Source: Sinohyriopsis cumingii (Eukaryota; Mollusca; Bivalvia; Unionida; Unionidae). Taken from it: a stretch of DNA of 64,000 bases. This document shows positions 49,685 through 59,640 of this stretch, in pieces. The position numbers and the translations under genes are program-made. The stretch covers positions 133,364,825-133,428,824 of the forward strand of contig CM068829.1 of assembly GCA_028554795.2 (NCBI GenBank), in the 5' to 3' direction. Under the pieces are notes generated by a model. It worked only from the letters and a program-made list of their open reading frames with translations. It had not been told where the DNA came from and searched no databases. How positions within the stretch are numbered: the stretch's first letter is position 1; each line of letters begins with the position of its first letter.

Positions 49685-49914
49685 GAAGCCCAAGTGGCGG
49701 AATTTTCTAAAAGAGTACCTTTATTGATGTCTGTCCTCGTGGGTTCTAGTCTCAGGCTCTGCCAATGTGTGTATGTGAGAAAGCTTTGCATTAGCTTCCC
49801 GATGGTCGATGGTTCTTATAGGGGTTTTCCCGGGTTCTTCCTCCACCAGTTTTACTGGCCACCGTGTATAGCATATCACGTACTGTTAAACGGCATTAAA
49901 CCAACAACAGCAAA
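49685..49914 (+). mobile_element. SINE-1 copy, diverged
   Basis: The body is recognisable (GGGTTCTAGTCTCAGGCT, TCCTCCACCAG, GGCATTAAACCAACAACAG), but the head is strongly changed and many positions differ from the other copies. It is an older insertion. Confidence 0.88.
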
Positions 49915-50185
49915 AGTGAAAGTACCACAGTCAAAAGCATGACAGACTGAAAATAGGTAAGCGATTGCATACTTATCTGTATACATAAAATCATGGATAC
50001 CATTATGGAAATCATATAGAATTTATTGTCATATATTTATTGACCCCAAATGTACCGATCATATCACATGTGTAATTAATAACACCGGAGGACGGCCAAC
50101 ATACGCAATATTAGAAGAATTATTTTCCTCCCAATATTTGATTCACTTGTACGTTTTTATCTTTTGAACCATCGCCTGCCATGTA

Positions 50186-51995
50186 GTGACAAATATCATG
50201 CCTTCTTTCAGTACTCTCACGGAGCTAACAACAACATTGCAGCCCAGTAATCTTGTGGAACCGACACCAAGTTCACCGTCGACTAATCAAAGGGATTCAA
50301 ATAAAAGTAACGTCTATAACACTCAGGTACAATGGACAAACAGTGAACCGCCAAGTACTTTAAAAGCTTCTTTTCATATGGAGCCAAGTAGATATCCACA
50401 GTACGAAAAGGGTGATACGTCCAATATGGAAGAGTTCCTAAATGCGATAAGGGACATCCAAAGCATCAATGTTGACAAGATTTGGCCACGTCTCTCACAG
50501 GTCTCTTTCTATTTATACACATTTATCCACGTGCAATATGCGACTCTCTCTCTCTCTCTCTCTCTCGCACAGACTAACTACTAAGCCATACATGCATGTA
50601 TACATACATACATACATACATACATACATACTGATTATGTAAACATATTCACACGATCAAACTTTGAGGTACTATATTTCCGGCCGAGTGGTCTAAAGCA
50701 CTCTCCTTTACCGATCACTGCCTTCTCACCTGTCAGCTTATGTTCCAGTCTCAGGATTGGCTAGTGTGGGTATGTGAGAATGCTGCCCGTGGGTCAACGG
50801 TTCTTACTAGAGTTTTCCACGGTTCTTCCTCCACCAGTTATACTGGCAGACATGTATAGCATATCTTGCGCTGAGAAATGACGTTAACCGCAAAACAACA
50901 ACTGTATTTCTATGTTTGTTTGCAGTACGAACTTGAAAAACAAAGATCGAACTTTCACCGTTTAACAAAATTAGCTACAGACATTATATTCTACAATAAG
51001 CAAACATTACCAGGACCGGATCAGGTCAAGTGTTGGGTGGGTGGGTGGGGTCCGAAATTTCAAAAGGCCGCTGACTTTCCTCAAAAGGGCAACAAAGCAA
51101 ATATGTTTATTTTCTCAAAGTGTGCATAATACCCAATAAACGTGCGCAATAATAAAACGATGATTAAATTTCAAGTGACAAGTGGCTGTAGGTTTGTGTG
51201 CGTGAACGTTTTTATTTTTGTTTTAGCTTGAGGGATTCCATACTCCATGGATCCCACCCCTTCCGATCCGGCCCTGGTTACCATAATTTATTTACATATC
51301 TATTAACTGTAATTTGCTTTATATTGGTTATTTAATTTATAAAGTGGCACATTTGCATTTGTCTATTTCAAATATGTATGTTAATGTGTTTTAGGTGATT
51401 GGAGAGATATTAAAAAATCTATGCAAACCATGTACACTTTCCGTTTTTGTTCATTTAGTTGTTTCGTTTTTTGTGTACGTTTCGGTTATTGACTTGTTTT
51501 ATTCGAAGTGTATTCTGATGAACTGATATATTCGTTGTTTACTATGTTTATACTGTGAACGCACAGAGCGAAGGCGTAGAACTTCAGTATAATTATAATG
51601 ATGCAGAAGTATATTGATTACAAGCCTAATACGTAATTTATGAAACGATACACAATTTACAGTTTAGTAATATCTTAATTTGTTTTCCTTTATAGGGCTC
51701 AAAACACTCATACCCATTTGTAAGTGAAACTTTATCGCAAACGTCAGTTCGTGCCTTAGAGTCCCAGATGGAGTGGCTGAGAAAGGAGTTGGAACAAGAG
51801 AAAGCGTTTAAACAGGAATATTTTAAAGTGTTTGGGAAAAAGGAAATGAAAGACGTAAATAAGACGATAGACCTCATGGAAGATCAGATAAAAAAACTGC
51901 AAGAAGAGAACACAAAATTGCACGAGAAAAATAAAAGTCTGGAAGAAGAGATGCAGAAAGCAATAACAGAAAAGGAAAATGCAATGACACGGTAA
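50186..51995 (+). CDS. coiled-coil protein, probable N-terminal half of a Mieap-like gene
   Basis: Exons 50186-50500, 50926-51024 and 51696-51991 (or to the TAA at 51993-51995) have AG/GT borders. Both visible joins are phase 0, which strongly supports a real gene. Exon 1 opens with MTNIMPSFSTLTELTTTLQP and is Ser/Thr/Pro-rich, ending DKIWPRLSQ. Exon 2 reads YELEKQRSNFHRLTKLATDI. Exon 3 reads ALESQMEWLRKELEQEKAF, then KTIDLMEDQIKKLQEENTKL, a clear heptad coiled coil. Exon 3 either stops at TAA or splices at CG/GTAATT, leaving two bases of a codon. That is exactly what an exon such as 1255-1456 would complete. The N-terminal coiled coil plus C-terminal domain layout is that of Mieap. No Mieap domain follows within the window, so the link is inference. 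Confidence 0.65.
50544..50632. repeat. (CT)n and (CATA)n microsatellites in intron 1
   Basis: A CT run (50544-50566) and a CATA/TACA run (about 50600-50632) lie downstream of the first exon's donor site. Confidence 0.9.
50681..50905 (+). mobile_element. SINE-1 copy in an intron of the coiled-coil gene
   Basis: From GGCCGAGTGGTCTAAAGCAC to ATGACGTTAACCGCAAAACA, with several differences from the consensus and a short tail. It ends 20 bases before the exon 2 acceptor, so its tail may contribute to the branch or polypyrimidine region. Confidence 0.92.
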
Positions 51996-52269
51996 TTCCC
52001 ACTTTGTTAAATTTAATAATTTTGGAGAAAACCTACCCCTATATTTAATGATCATCAAAACTTCTGACAATATCACCCATACGTCCTAAAGACCTATACG
52101 AATGACATTTTTAAAAGTCTGCAATAGACTTATTTTATAAACGAATATCATAAAAACTATTTTGAAAATATTCTGAATGATTGAAAGTACCTATAATTCT
52201 ATCTTATAACAAAAAATAATGTTTCCTGTCCAAAAAAAGAATTCTAACTTGCGAGTGAAGAAAGAGTTC

Positions 52270-52310
52270 TGTGTGTGTGTGTGTGTGTGTAGTAGTAGTA
52301 GTAGTAGTAT
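52270..52310. repeat. (GT)n(AGT)n compound microsatellite
   Basis: About ten GT units followed by about six AGT units, directly left of the GGACAATGG array. Confidence 0.93.
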
Positions 52311-52745
52311 AGTGGGGCGATATACGGACAATGGAAAACCCAGTCAAAAAGGTCGTGAGGCGATATACGGACAAAATGTATACGGACAATGGAAATCCCA
52401 GTCAAAAACACCCTGGGGCGATATGCGGACAATGGGAAATTAAACATGGGGAATATTGGGCCTATATACGGACAAGGGAAAGTGAAGTTGTTGTATAGGG
52501 ACGATATGAATGGAACAGGTGAGGTGACGTCACGGTACTGGAGATTGGTAACACTGTAGCAAGGGGCTGACCTCAATCGGACCAAACAGCGGGGAAAAAC
52601 CTAGAACGCTTGGCGGGGTGGCGCTGGCGGGACATAGACACATATAACACATACAACATACAGACATAGATTGATGAACATCAAAACACATAAATGGCAA
52701 AGAGAATAAATATCTTTTCGAGGCATATGAGAGGCCCTGAAATTG
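52311..52745 (+). repeat. GGACAATGG array and flank, copy 1
   Basis: GATATACGGACAATGGAAA-type words recur five or six times at uneven 30-70 bp spacing, some with CCCAGTCAAAAA between them. Then come ATGACGTCA-like (GTGACGTCACGG) and AGACATAG sequence, ending TTTTCGAGGCATATGAGAGG. The same succession occurs at 55330-55660, so the two are diverged copies. Confidence 0.75.
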
Positions 52746-53140
52746 GCCTTTGGTTTTCTTGTTCTAATTTCTTCTTTTCCTCTTCCAACTTCTTATTTTC
52801 TGTCCTATATTCTTCTTTTTCTTCTCCTCTTTCTCCTTTTGCTGTTTCTCCCCCCCCTTTTTTCTTTTTTTTTTTAAATTTTCTTCCTCTTTTTCAAATT
52901 TCTTATTCCAGGCTCTCATTTGTTTTCTGTCTTCTTCGTCCTCCTTGTCCTCCTATACTTTTTTCATCAGCTCACAATTTTTCTTTCGTTTTCTTTACAG
53001 TGTTAGTCTCCATCTTAGCCCTGTGGATGGTATAAACACCATACTCCAGCTTCATCATAACATCCTCCACTATTCCCAGGTCATCTATTGCCTTTTGTAA
53101 TATTTTCATGACGTCTATTTGGTTTGAAGCCATCTTCTTT
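52730..53140 (-). pseudogene. coiled-coil coding remnant, family unknown
   Basis: The minus strand from about 53137 reads MASNQIDVMKILQKAIDDLG and MMKLEYGVYTIHRAKM up to a stop. After frame changes it continues as a Lys/Glu-rich stretch with KKLEEEKKKLEQENQ near 52770. This looks like a broken coiled-coil protein; it might be the ORF1-like part of a mobile element or a host gene remnant. I do not recognise the family. Confidence 0.4.
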
Positions 53141-53193
53141 GGGTATTCCGTGTAGAATGGCGCGAATAGTTAGTTAATTGAATTAATGAGGCT

Positions 53194-53335
53194 TACGCAC
53201 AAAAGTCCACGTGCCTCTGTTTATTCCTGCACCGCAGGATGATAATTGATCCTGAGGGAATGAATCAGTGCCTCGTCCCTCAGGCTTTTATGCCCTCAAA
53301 GAGTGCTGTTAATTTAGCCGTCAGCTAGCGAAACA
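53194..53335 (+). repeat. dispersed repeat family H, copy 2, with covarying hairpin
   Basis: Partner of 47692-47832. It contains CTGCACCGCAG, the hairpin CCTGAGGGA/TCCCTCAGG, CTTTTATG and CTAGCGAAA. Just beyond it, AGCTAGCGAAACAT and ATGTTTCATGCTAGCT (53321-53352) form a second strong stem with a two-base bulge. Confidence 0.65.
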
Positions 53336-53747
53336 TGATGTTTCATGCTAGCTGAATGGAAGGCTGACACGAGTGGGAATAAACCCAACACGCATTCATG
53401 TCTAATTTTTAATTAGTTCTGCTTTACTTGATTGGATGAGTGGGAATAGTACCTACACTCACTCTTATTGAAGTGTGATTTATTGAAATATGGTGTCCGG
53501 TCGAAGCAAGGGAGGAAAGGCGCGGGAAGGCTGACGTATGTCCACAGAAGGTGTCCGCTTAATCCAGATTGGTGTCCCTGAGGTATATTTGAATTTTGAT
53601 TTAATCATATGATTTGCCAAAAGAAAGACGGAGAGTATTATTTGCTGTTTATAGACAGTTAGTTCAGAGTAGGTAAGTGGGGAAATAGGAAAGTAAAAAA
53701 AAAAAAATTAAAAAATTTAAATTGGTATTTGGTTATTGGGTCGAGAT

Positions 53748-54005
53748 TTTAAGGGGGGGGGGTACTGGTAATGTTAGGGTTAGGTGGGTTTCTTTGCTGA
53801 TTACTCAGGTCACTGAAGACGTATCAAAGTCTCCCGACCTAACTGTTTTGCCTGACGGTTAATTTGGATTTGTTGGGGGGGGGGAGGTACAGGTATTTTT
53901 AGCGTAAGACTGGTTTCTTTGCTGAATACTCAGGTAAACTCGAGACACCTGAAAGTCGCCCGTCTTAACTGATTACCTGACTGGTTTTTTCTTGGGGGGG
54001 GGGGT
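53748..54005 (-). repeat. two tandem 120-bp units starting with G runs, likely LINE 3' UTR
   Basis: Unit 1 (about 53750-53872) and unit 2 (about 53875-53992) both run from a G9-10 run through GGTTTCTTTGCTGA, TACTCAGGT, AAGTC(T/G)CCCG and TTAACTGxTTxCCTGAC. A third G run follows at about 53994-54004. They directly follow, on the minus strand, the LINE coding end, so they are probably its 3' UTR repeats. Confidence 0.7.
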
Positions 54006-54850
54006 GGTGGTTTTGGTTAAATCCTATTTTTGAGCCGTTTTGTTTCAAGGAATTTTAATATGTTATGATTTGTTAATTGTTTGCTAGGATTTGTTGGGCA
54101 TAGGAAGTCTGGATATGTATAATGAAAGCCTATTTCTTTTTGAGCCCTTTGAAAGTTGTTTCTTGCTGTCTGGATTTAAGTGCAAACATTGAATACATGA
54201 TTTAGGTCTTCTACAGTGTGACAATCGTGGCAGTTTATGTTTGCTGGTTTAGGGCCTATGAATTTACCAAAACTGCCTGCTAATCTGGTTTTCCCTGTCA
54301 TTATTCGGTTAATGATTTTTTGGTCTACACTGTTACCCTTGGGAGGTTTGATGGATCGGTCTACTGTTTTAAAGACTGAGTGCAGTTCCCTACTTTTATG
54401 GGTGGAATTCCAGTGTTCATGCCACTTTTGGTTAATATAGGTGTTTACGAAGCATTATGCTTCTGTGGAGCTATATCTAAGTGTGGCTGGATTGGGGTCT
54501 CCTAATTTAATTTTAGCGACTTTATCTGCTTGTTCATTACCAGGGATACCAGTGTGTGATGGTACCCATATAAATTCGACTATTTGGTTCCTTGTGGATA
54601 ATTCTTTGAGTACTTGGTAGGCCCTGGCAAGAAAAAGCTCTCTTGATCTAGTGTTGCGGTTTTTAATTGAGTTAATTACGCTTAGAGAGTCGCTAATAAT
54701 GACAGCTTTTGGGATGTTATTGTCAGTGATCCATTTGAGTGATTCAGTGATTGCCCAGAACTCTGTGGTGTAAATAAAGCAATGGTCTGGTAGTACTGAA
54801 TTGCTGAGGTCACAGCGTACGGCATCGCTCTCATCGCAAGGCAGAGCATC
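54006..54850 (-). mobile_element. 5'-truncated LINE with RNase H domain (I/Jockey-group type)
   Basis: One minus-strand frame runs almost through. It reads DHCFIYTTEFWAITESLKWI, KAVIISDSLSVINSIKNR, VEFIWVPSHTGIPGNEQADK and VAKIKLG: an RNase H with the catalytic Glu (TTEFWA), Asp (ISDSLS) and final Asp (EQADK). After it come INQKWHEHWNS and a CHDCHTVEDLNHVFNVC motif, a Cys-x2-Cys-x7-His-x4-Cys knuckle typical of LINE ORF2 ends. The frame stops at TAA near 54016. Two in-frame TAA codons interrupt it, one after YSSTEA and one after FNVCT. The element is therefore dead but not very old. Everything upstream of RNase H (endonuclease, reverse transcriptase) is missing. It abuts the Polinton polymerase tail, so it probably inserted into or beside the Polinton. 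Confidence 0.85.
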
Positions 54851-54939
54851 GGACTCACTTGAAAATCACCTAACTCGAATGATGTCTGTTTAAAAGCATT
54901 CATCTTTCTCGCTTGGACTTGTTAGTTACAATGAACTAT

Positions 54940-55310
54940 CGGTCTTGGACGTTGTCCCTTTTTATTTGCTGACCGATATCGACGTGTCCGTACGGCAAAG
55001 TTAAGTGATTGGGAAATCGCAGTCGCTTCTGGTATATGATTTGATGCACTTTTTCCAAAGGTCAACTAACGATTTGGTGTGTGGTAAACGTACAATCGTG
55101 TGCGGTTCGTAGGTGGTCACTTTAAAATAGCCATCCTGTCAAGACTGCAAAGCTTCTTTCAGTACGCCAATGTTCACGACTCGACTGGTGCGATAAAATG
55201 AGAGTCAATCCTTTCACTATATACTCGGTGTGCACTTCTCCTTGCTTGTCCCGGTATTCGTAGCCGCAATGTTTGGGACCGCCACCACCAAAACTTAGAA
55301 TCTTGTCAGT
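54940..55310 (-). mobile_element. Polinton DNA polymerase B, C-terminal remnant (fossil)
   Basis: ILSFGGGGPKHCGYEYRDKQ followed by GEVHTEYIVKGLTL matches the SGGPKNYxYK...VKGxTL region near the end of Polinton type B polymerases. LPYGHVDIGQQI near the left limit fits the extreme C-terminus. It is broken. The rest of the polymerase is not seen in the window. Confidence 0.7.
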
Positions 55311-55329
55311 AGTGAATGGGGATAACCTA

Positions 55330-55660
55330 GGGACAATGACTTTAGTGTTAAACTAGGAGGGTTGTACCCTGGGGACAATGGGAATTTAACATGGGTGGGA
55401 CTATAGAGGGACAAAAGGTACTGGGACTGTCTAGGGACAATGGGAATGGAACATAGGAAATTTTAACATGGGTGGGACTATAGAGGGACAAAAGGTATTG
55501 GGACTGTCTAGGGACACTAGGAAAATACATTACAGACAAGAGACAATAGACAACTGACACCAGACAAGAGGCAAACACTGATACAACAGTTAAAAAAATT
55601 TTGAGGGAGGCAAGAAAAGTCAAGTATTATCGAGGCCTATAAATGACCCTAACACTCACT
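55330..55660 (+). repeat. GGACAATGGGAA array and flank, copy 2
   Basis: CTAGGGACAATGGGAA, TTTAACATGGGTGGGACTAT, AGAGGGACAAAAGGTA and CTGGGACTGT words are repeated two to four times. A 60-bp unit is almost perfectly duplicated (55389-55440 against 55465-55516). The flank ends ATTATCGAGGCCTATAAATG, like the copy at 52745. It lies inside the Polinton span, left of the protease. Confidence 0.85.
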
Positions 55661-56060
55661 TACCTATTATGTAATATCCACACACACAGAAACGCAAAAT
55701 ATCATAACCAAAATATACCATCCCCACACGCGAAGAAGCAAACTTAAACCCAAACGCTACTATTCACACACGCGAAGAAACTAAATCAAGCCCCAAACTC
55801 TACTATAGACACACGAGAAGAAGCATTATCAAACCCAAAATCTATCAATCACACAAGAGGGAATCTAAAAAACGTAGTCGCAATTTACTATCCACACACG
55901 CACACGGAGAAGCAGAAACATAACCATTATCTACTATACACACACGGGAAGGTTTAAACAACCATACACTCTACTATCTACACAAACGTACATACAAGCA
56001 CACACAGATAATCACATTAACAAAGGAGTAAGTGTTTATAATCACACTACTCCACACTCA
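55661..56060 (+). repeat. diverged minisatellite, CACACACGCGAAGAAGC units
   Basis: About seven units of 45-65 bp share CTACTATCCACACACGCGAA, GAAGCA and AAACCCAAA words. Units are imperfect and unequal in length. Such arrays are often seen near Polinton ends, but the link here is positional only. Confidence 0.75.
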
Positions 56061-56158
56061 CACCAATTGTCAAATTGAATAGTATCTCTTTTCTAGAGCT
56101 TTGGTTAGCCCTTAAAAGGGCTGTTTTTTGGAACTTCAGAGTCACCTGGCTAATGCTG

Positions 56159-56515
56159 TCATCTCCCAGGTCTGGCACCGCACACGCATCTTCTGTTCCA
56201 ATCCCCTTCCCAATTTACCCTTGTGGTTGGGACTGCAGAGGTTTGATGAGTAGCCTCAGCACCCAAATCTTCAGTTTCTCGGATAATAAAAACTTCCCTC
56301 TGTCTTCTTCTTTTTCTACCCCGTAGTCTAGGATGCTGCCCTTGTCTAGGTCTCATCATAGGTTGAAACCTGATCCCTCTCTTTCTTCTCTGCTCCTCCT
56401 CCTCTTTCATTCTTCCTTCTTCTACAATGGCCTCCGCTGCCAGCTCATTCAGGATGCACCTCACGTATTCCAGGAGTATCTGGAGTTCCAACAGTTTGCT
56501 TATTCTGCTACTCAT
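56159..56515 (-). mobile_element. Polinton-span open frame, Arg-rich, family unknown (fossil region)
   Basis: A 118-residue frame opens MSSRISKLLELQILLEYVRC, followed by a Glu/Arg-rich stretch with RGIRFQPMMRPRQG. It has a short helical start and a basic tail. I do not recognise it. It lies beyond the protease and could be a Polinton accessory gene or part of a separate insertion. Confidence 0.35.
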
Positions 56516-56858
56516 TCTTCACTAATGTCTCGTCGACAATGGGTAGCCAGACTGACGAGTGTTTCTTATGTATACTTCAAGCACGGACGCGAAGGAAAAC
56601 ATCCCTACACGGTTTCTAGTCTGAACGGTCAAATAGTGTCATGTGAGGGATGGAGAGAAGTCAAAGAGCATGGTTCATGATTCCCAGAGCAAAAAAACAA
56701 ACAACAAACACATTTTTTCTAAACACAACATTTTTATTCCAATAACTCATCACTAACAAGTAACAAATTTTTTCAACATTAACCATTCAATTTAACTAAC
56801 AAACATTGTTTTAACTAATTAACTATTTTGGACAGGGCTGACAACGTTGTGAATGAAA

Positions 56859-57390
56859 TTAAGATCTCCACTGTTGGAAGTCATTGGACCATTGATGGAC
56901 ACTACGTTTCCTAGCTAAAGACAAAATATAAGCATAGTGGTCACAAAACCATCGATCTACTTTCTCATCGTTTCTAGAAGAATGACGATCAAAATAAGTC
57001 ACTAAATGTTCTAAAGAATATTCCAGACTGCGATGATGTAGAAAATACACACAATATTGTCCACACACCAAGGAATCTGTGCCTTGTAATTTCACACTAT
57101 TGAATCGTGTGGTCTGAGCATTTCTTCTCATAAAGTCAATGATATCGTCTTCCAAAGTGGGCAATCCATACGAATCGAAATATTCCACACATCCTTCTTG
57201 AGGAAAGTGGACGGCTACCTAGTGGGTTCCTGGGAGATGACTGTCGTCCGTGTTGATCACATTATGGTCTTGAGGTTTGAGATGAGGGAGATAATGTTTA
57301 GCACATACGACAGCATTCCAAGAAGCAGTATGCGAACTGTGGTTCAAAAGATAATAAAGTTCCCAGGTATCCATGCTTGTGTTGTTGTTT
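56859..57390 (-). mobile_element. Polinton adenain-type cysteine protease (fossil)
   Basis: VEYFDSYGLPTLEDDIIDF, then DSLVCGQYCVYFLHHRS, then a HLVTYFDRHSSRNDEKVDRW block. These match the Asp and Cys catalytic regions of the adenovirus-like maturation protease used by Polintons to process capsid proteins. Upstream sequence fits the family's histidine region. The gene is nearly whole with about one break. It follows the capsid genes, the usual neighbourhood. Confidence 0.85.
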
Positions 57391-57393
57391 TTT

Positions 57394-57861
57394 TTACAGG
57401 TGATAATAATTCTTCAATTCGATCCTAACTTTTTGCTTGAAAATGTCTGACAAGTAATCGTTTCTTCGTTTTGTCTTTGCACTCTGATCCAAGAGGGCTT
57501 CCATGCGATGTATCTCTTGAGGCGTTAATGGAGGACAGTAATGGTCACGCAAGTCTTCATACCACCGATGAAACACGTCTTCTTCCCAGATGAGACTCCA
57601 AGCTTCGTCCAGATATTCGTCCAGTTTTTCTTCTTGACTGGAATGATCGTTTTGACATCCATAGCAATCTAACTTGATCCATTCCGTCATTGTTTCTGCC
57701 AGGTATGTAGCAAAGCAGGAGACTAAATGTGCTTCTTGTTCTGGCCATCGGGACTTCATCATGATGACTTCGTCTTTGTCTTGGGGTTCTACTTTCATGG
57801 TCTCCTCACATTCCGTGTCCAAAGAATCTCTACTATATAAACATCGATAAAAGTCTTCCAT
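57394..57861 (-). mobile_element. Polinton conserved Cys-rich protein of unknown role
   Basis: A 155-residue frame contains EWIKLDCYGCQNDHSSQ, recalling the CYGCxxDHPSQ motif of a protein commonly found beside Polinton capsid genes. The rest is acidic and helical. It overlaps the end of the capsid frame by about 65 bases. The frame appears whole. Function unknown; metal binding is possible from the Cys/His spacing. Confidence 0.6.
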
Positions 57862-59192
57862 GGCTTATAATAGTCTAGAATGACTTCTCTCAAACTGTTG
57901 ATTTCTATCGCATACAGGATGACGTTCACTGTGTTATCTGGGGGTATTGGATTCGCAAACTGAAGTTCCACACGAATCTGATCGGATTTTATAGGGTGGA
58001 AATGTCCCTCGTCGCTGCCTTGGTCAGGAGTGAAATCAAAAACCCACAAAGCATAGCCTCTTGCATAATCCTTGTACGAAATACCGTGACTGGTGTTGGT
58101 CCCTAACTGACCGGTGGCTTCGTACAGGGACAAGTACGATCTCAAATAATTCCTGTCACCAAAGTTAGGCTCGAAGGGTCTGATATACAAGGTCTTGCCA
58201 TCGCGACTGACTTCGATTTTGGCTACGTTGTAATGTTGAAACTGGAAAGGGTTTTCGTTGTGAAGTCCATTGAAGGCTGAATTCTTGACGATGCCAAGGA
58301 TCAAACGTTTGGGTAATTGTCCTTGGAATAGATGATCTTCGATCATGGATCGCTGTCCAGCAGGAATAGTGAACGTTTTCACTTCCACTCTTCGTATCGG
58401 ATACTTGGCGGTCGTTCTGCTCAAAGTGTGACTGATGTCATTTCCCACTTTAGGTAACACTTCCACATGGCGCACGTAGAGTCTGGCTTTTTGAATGATA
58501 GTTTTGTATTCGATGGCATGGGCCATCAAATGGAAAGCAGCAGTGCTACGATTCAGTCTCAGGCGGATATACACTCCGTTCAGCAAATACTTTTCTTGTA
58601 ACCACACGTCCAAATGCAAACGATCCAACAGTTCTAAACTTCGCCCTTCCAGAATTTCCTTACGACGGTCATTAAAACCCACATTGTGAGGATCGTCATC
58701 TGCTGTCAGGGCTGTGTCGTTAAACGTGTTCTCACCCGCTGTGTCAGGTTTCCATACCACGCAAGCATCCATATGAGTATTCTTGGCTTCTTTTCCGTGC
58801 GTCAATAGATTTTCCAGGTACGCTCGATAAGGGTAAGTATCTATGCTGCTGCTGACCAGTTTGTTATTCAAGTACAAGTCCACTTCGCTGAACAAGGAAT
58901 GCATGAAATTGTTGACAGGAGCTACTCTAGCAGTGTCTGCGGGATTGGTGTTGTCCGTTTTGATCACTTTGACTTTCAAGTACAGGTAACTGCTATCCAG
59001 ATCAATGTAATCTTCGGGCTGACCTTTGATATTAAACTCGATGGGAGCTGAATCCGTCAAAGAAGAGACGGGATGAAATTCGACCCACTGGGATTCTTGC
59101 ATCGTCATCATGGTGGTTGGCATGGCAAACAGATCCAGTTCCGACTTGGAACAGGCACAAGACTCTCCGTGCATCATTTTTCTCTTTCTCAA
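57795..59192 (-). mobile_element. Polinton major capsid protein (double jelly roll, F54H12.2-like)
   Basis: A 465-residue frame, apparently whole. It contains ESQWVEFHPVSSLTDSAPIE, EDYIDLDSSYLYLKVKVI, NNFMHSLFSEVDLYLNNKLV, DTYPYRAYLENLLTHGKEAK and EKYLLNGVYIRLRLNRS. These are the signature blocks of the metazoan F54H12.2-like family, which is the Polinton hexon-type capsid protein. Length is close to the family norm. In virus-like Polintons it would build the icosahedral shell with the penton protein nearby. Its intactness contrasts with broken neighbours. Confidence 0.93.
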
Positions 59193-59196
59193 TACT

Positions 59197-59559
59197 TTAA
59201 TAATCGAAAACGTCTAAGTCTCGAGCAGTTCTTCTTTTCTTTATCTTTCTAGCTTTGGAAGTGTGAAGTATTGTAAAAGGGTGTTTTCTTCGTCTTTTTC
59301 TGCCTTTTGCTTGCTGTTTCGTCAGGGAAGTAGGAATGCCTGACTCACTAGTGCTCAGGGCATTTATAGGAGTTTCTCGTCGACCCAAAAGGTCTTTGCC
59401 TGTTTGCAACAAAACAATTCTGCCTGCTCTCAAGAAGGCTTCTTTTGGGTTTTGTTTGTCAATGATGACATTTTGGAGAAATTCTTTGCCTTGCGTTAGT
59501 GCGGCATCTTTTAAGGCGTGCAATCCTCGTGTCACCATCGGTTTCAACACGGGAGCCAC
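59197..59559 (-). mobile_element. Polinton small basic virion-type protein, role unknown
   Basis: A 120-residue frame with a helical N-terminal half (MVTRGLHALKDAALTQGKEF) and a Lys/Arg-rich tail (KGRKRRRKHPF, KARKIKKRRTARDL) ending DVFDY. It lies between capsid and penton genes. It resembles the pVI- or pX-like basic proteins reported from Polintons and adintoviruses, but I cannot assign it firmly. The frame appears whole. Confidence 0.55.
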
Positions 59560-59640
59560 CGAACGAAAGGCCGATTTTTACATATCTCCTAAACCATGTC
59601 CTCGCTGTCGAGCAACCCCTCGGTACACTGGATACACGAC

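Noticed and set aside
54682-54903. 73-residue minus-strand frame
   Set aside because: It is an out-of-frame shadow of the LINE RNase H region.
56333-56680. 115-residue plus-strand frame in the Polinton span
   Set aside because: It is antisense to the Polinton coding direction, opens in the complement of an Arg/Glu-rich frame, and has no recognisable domain.
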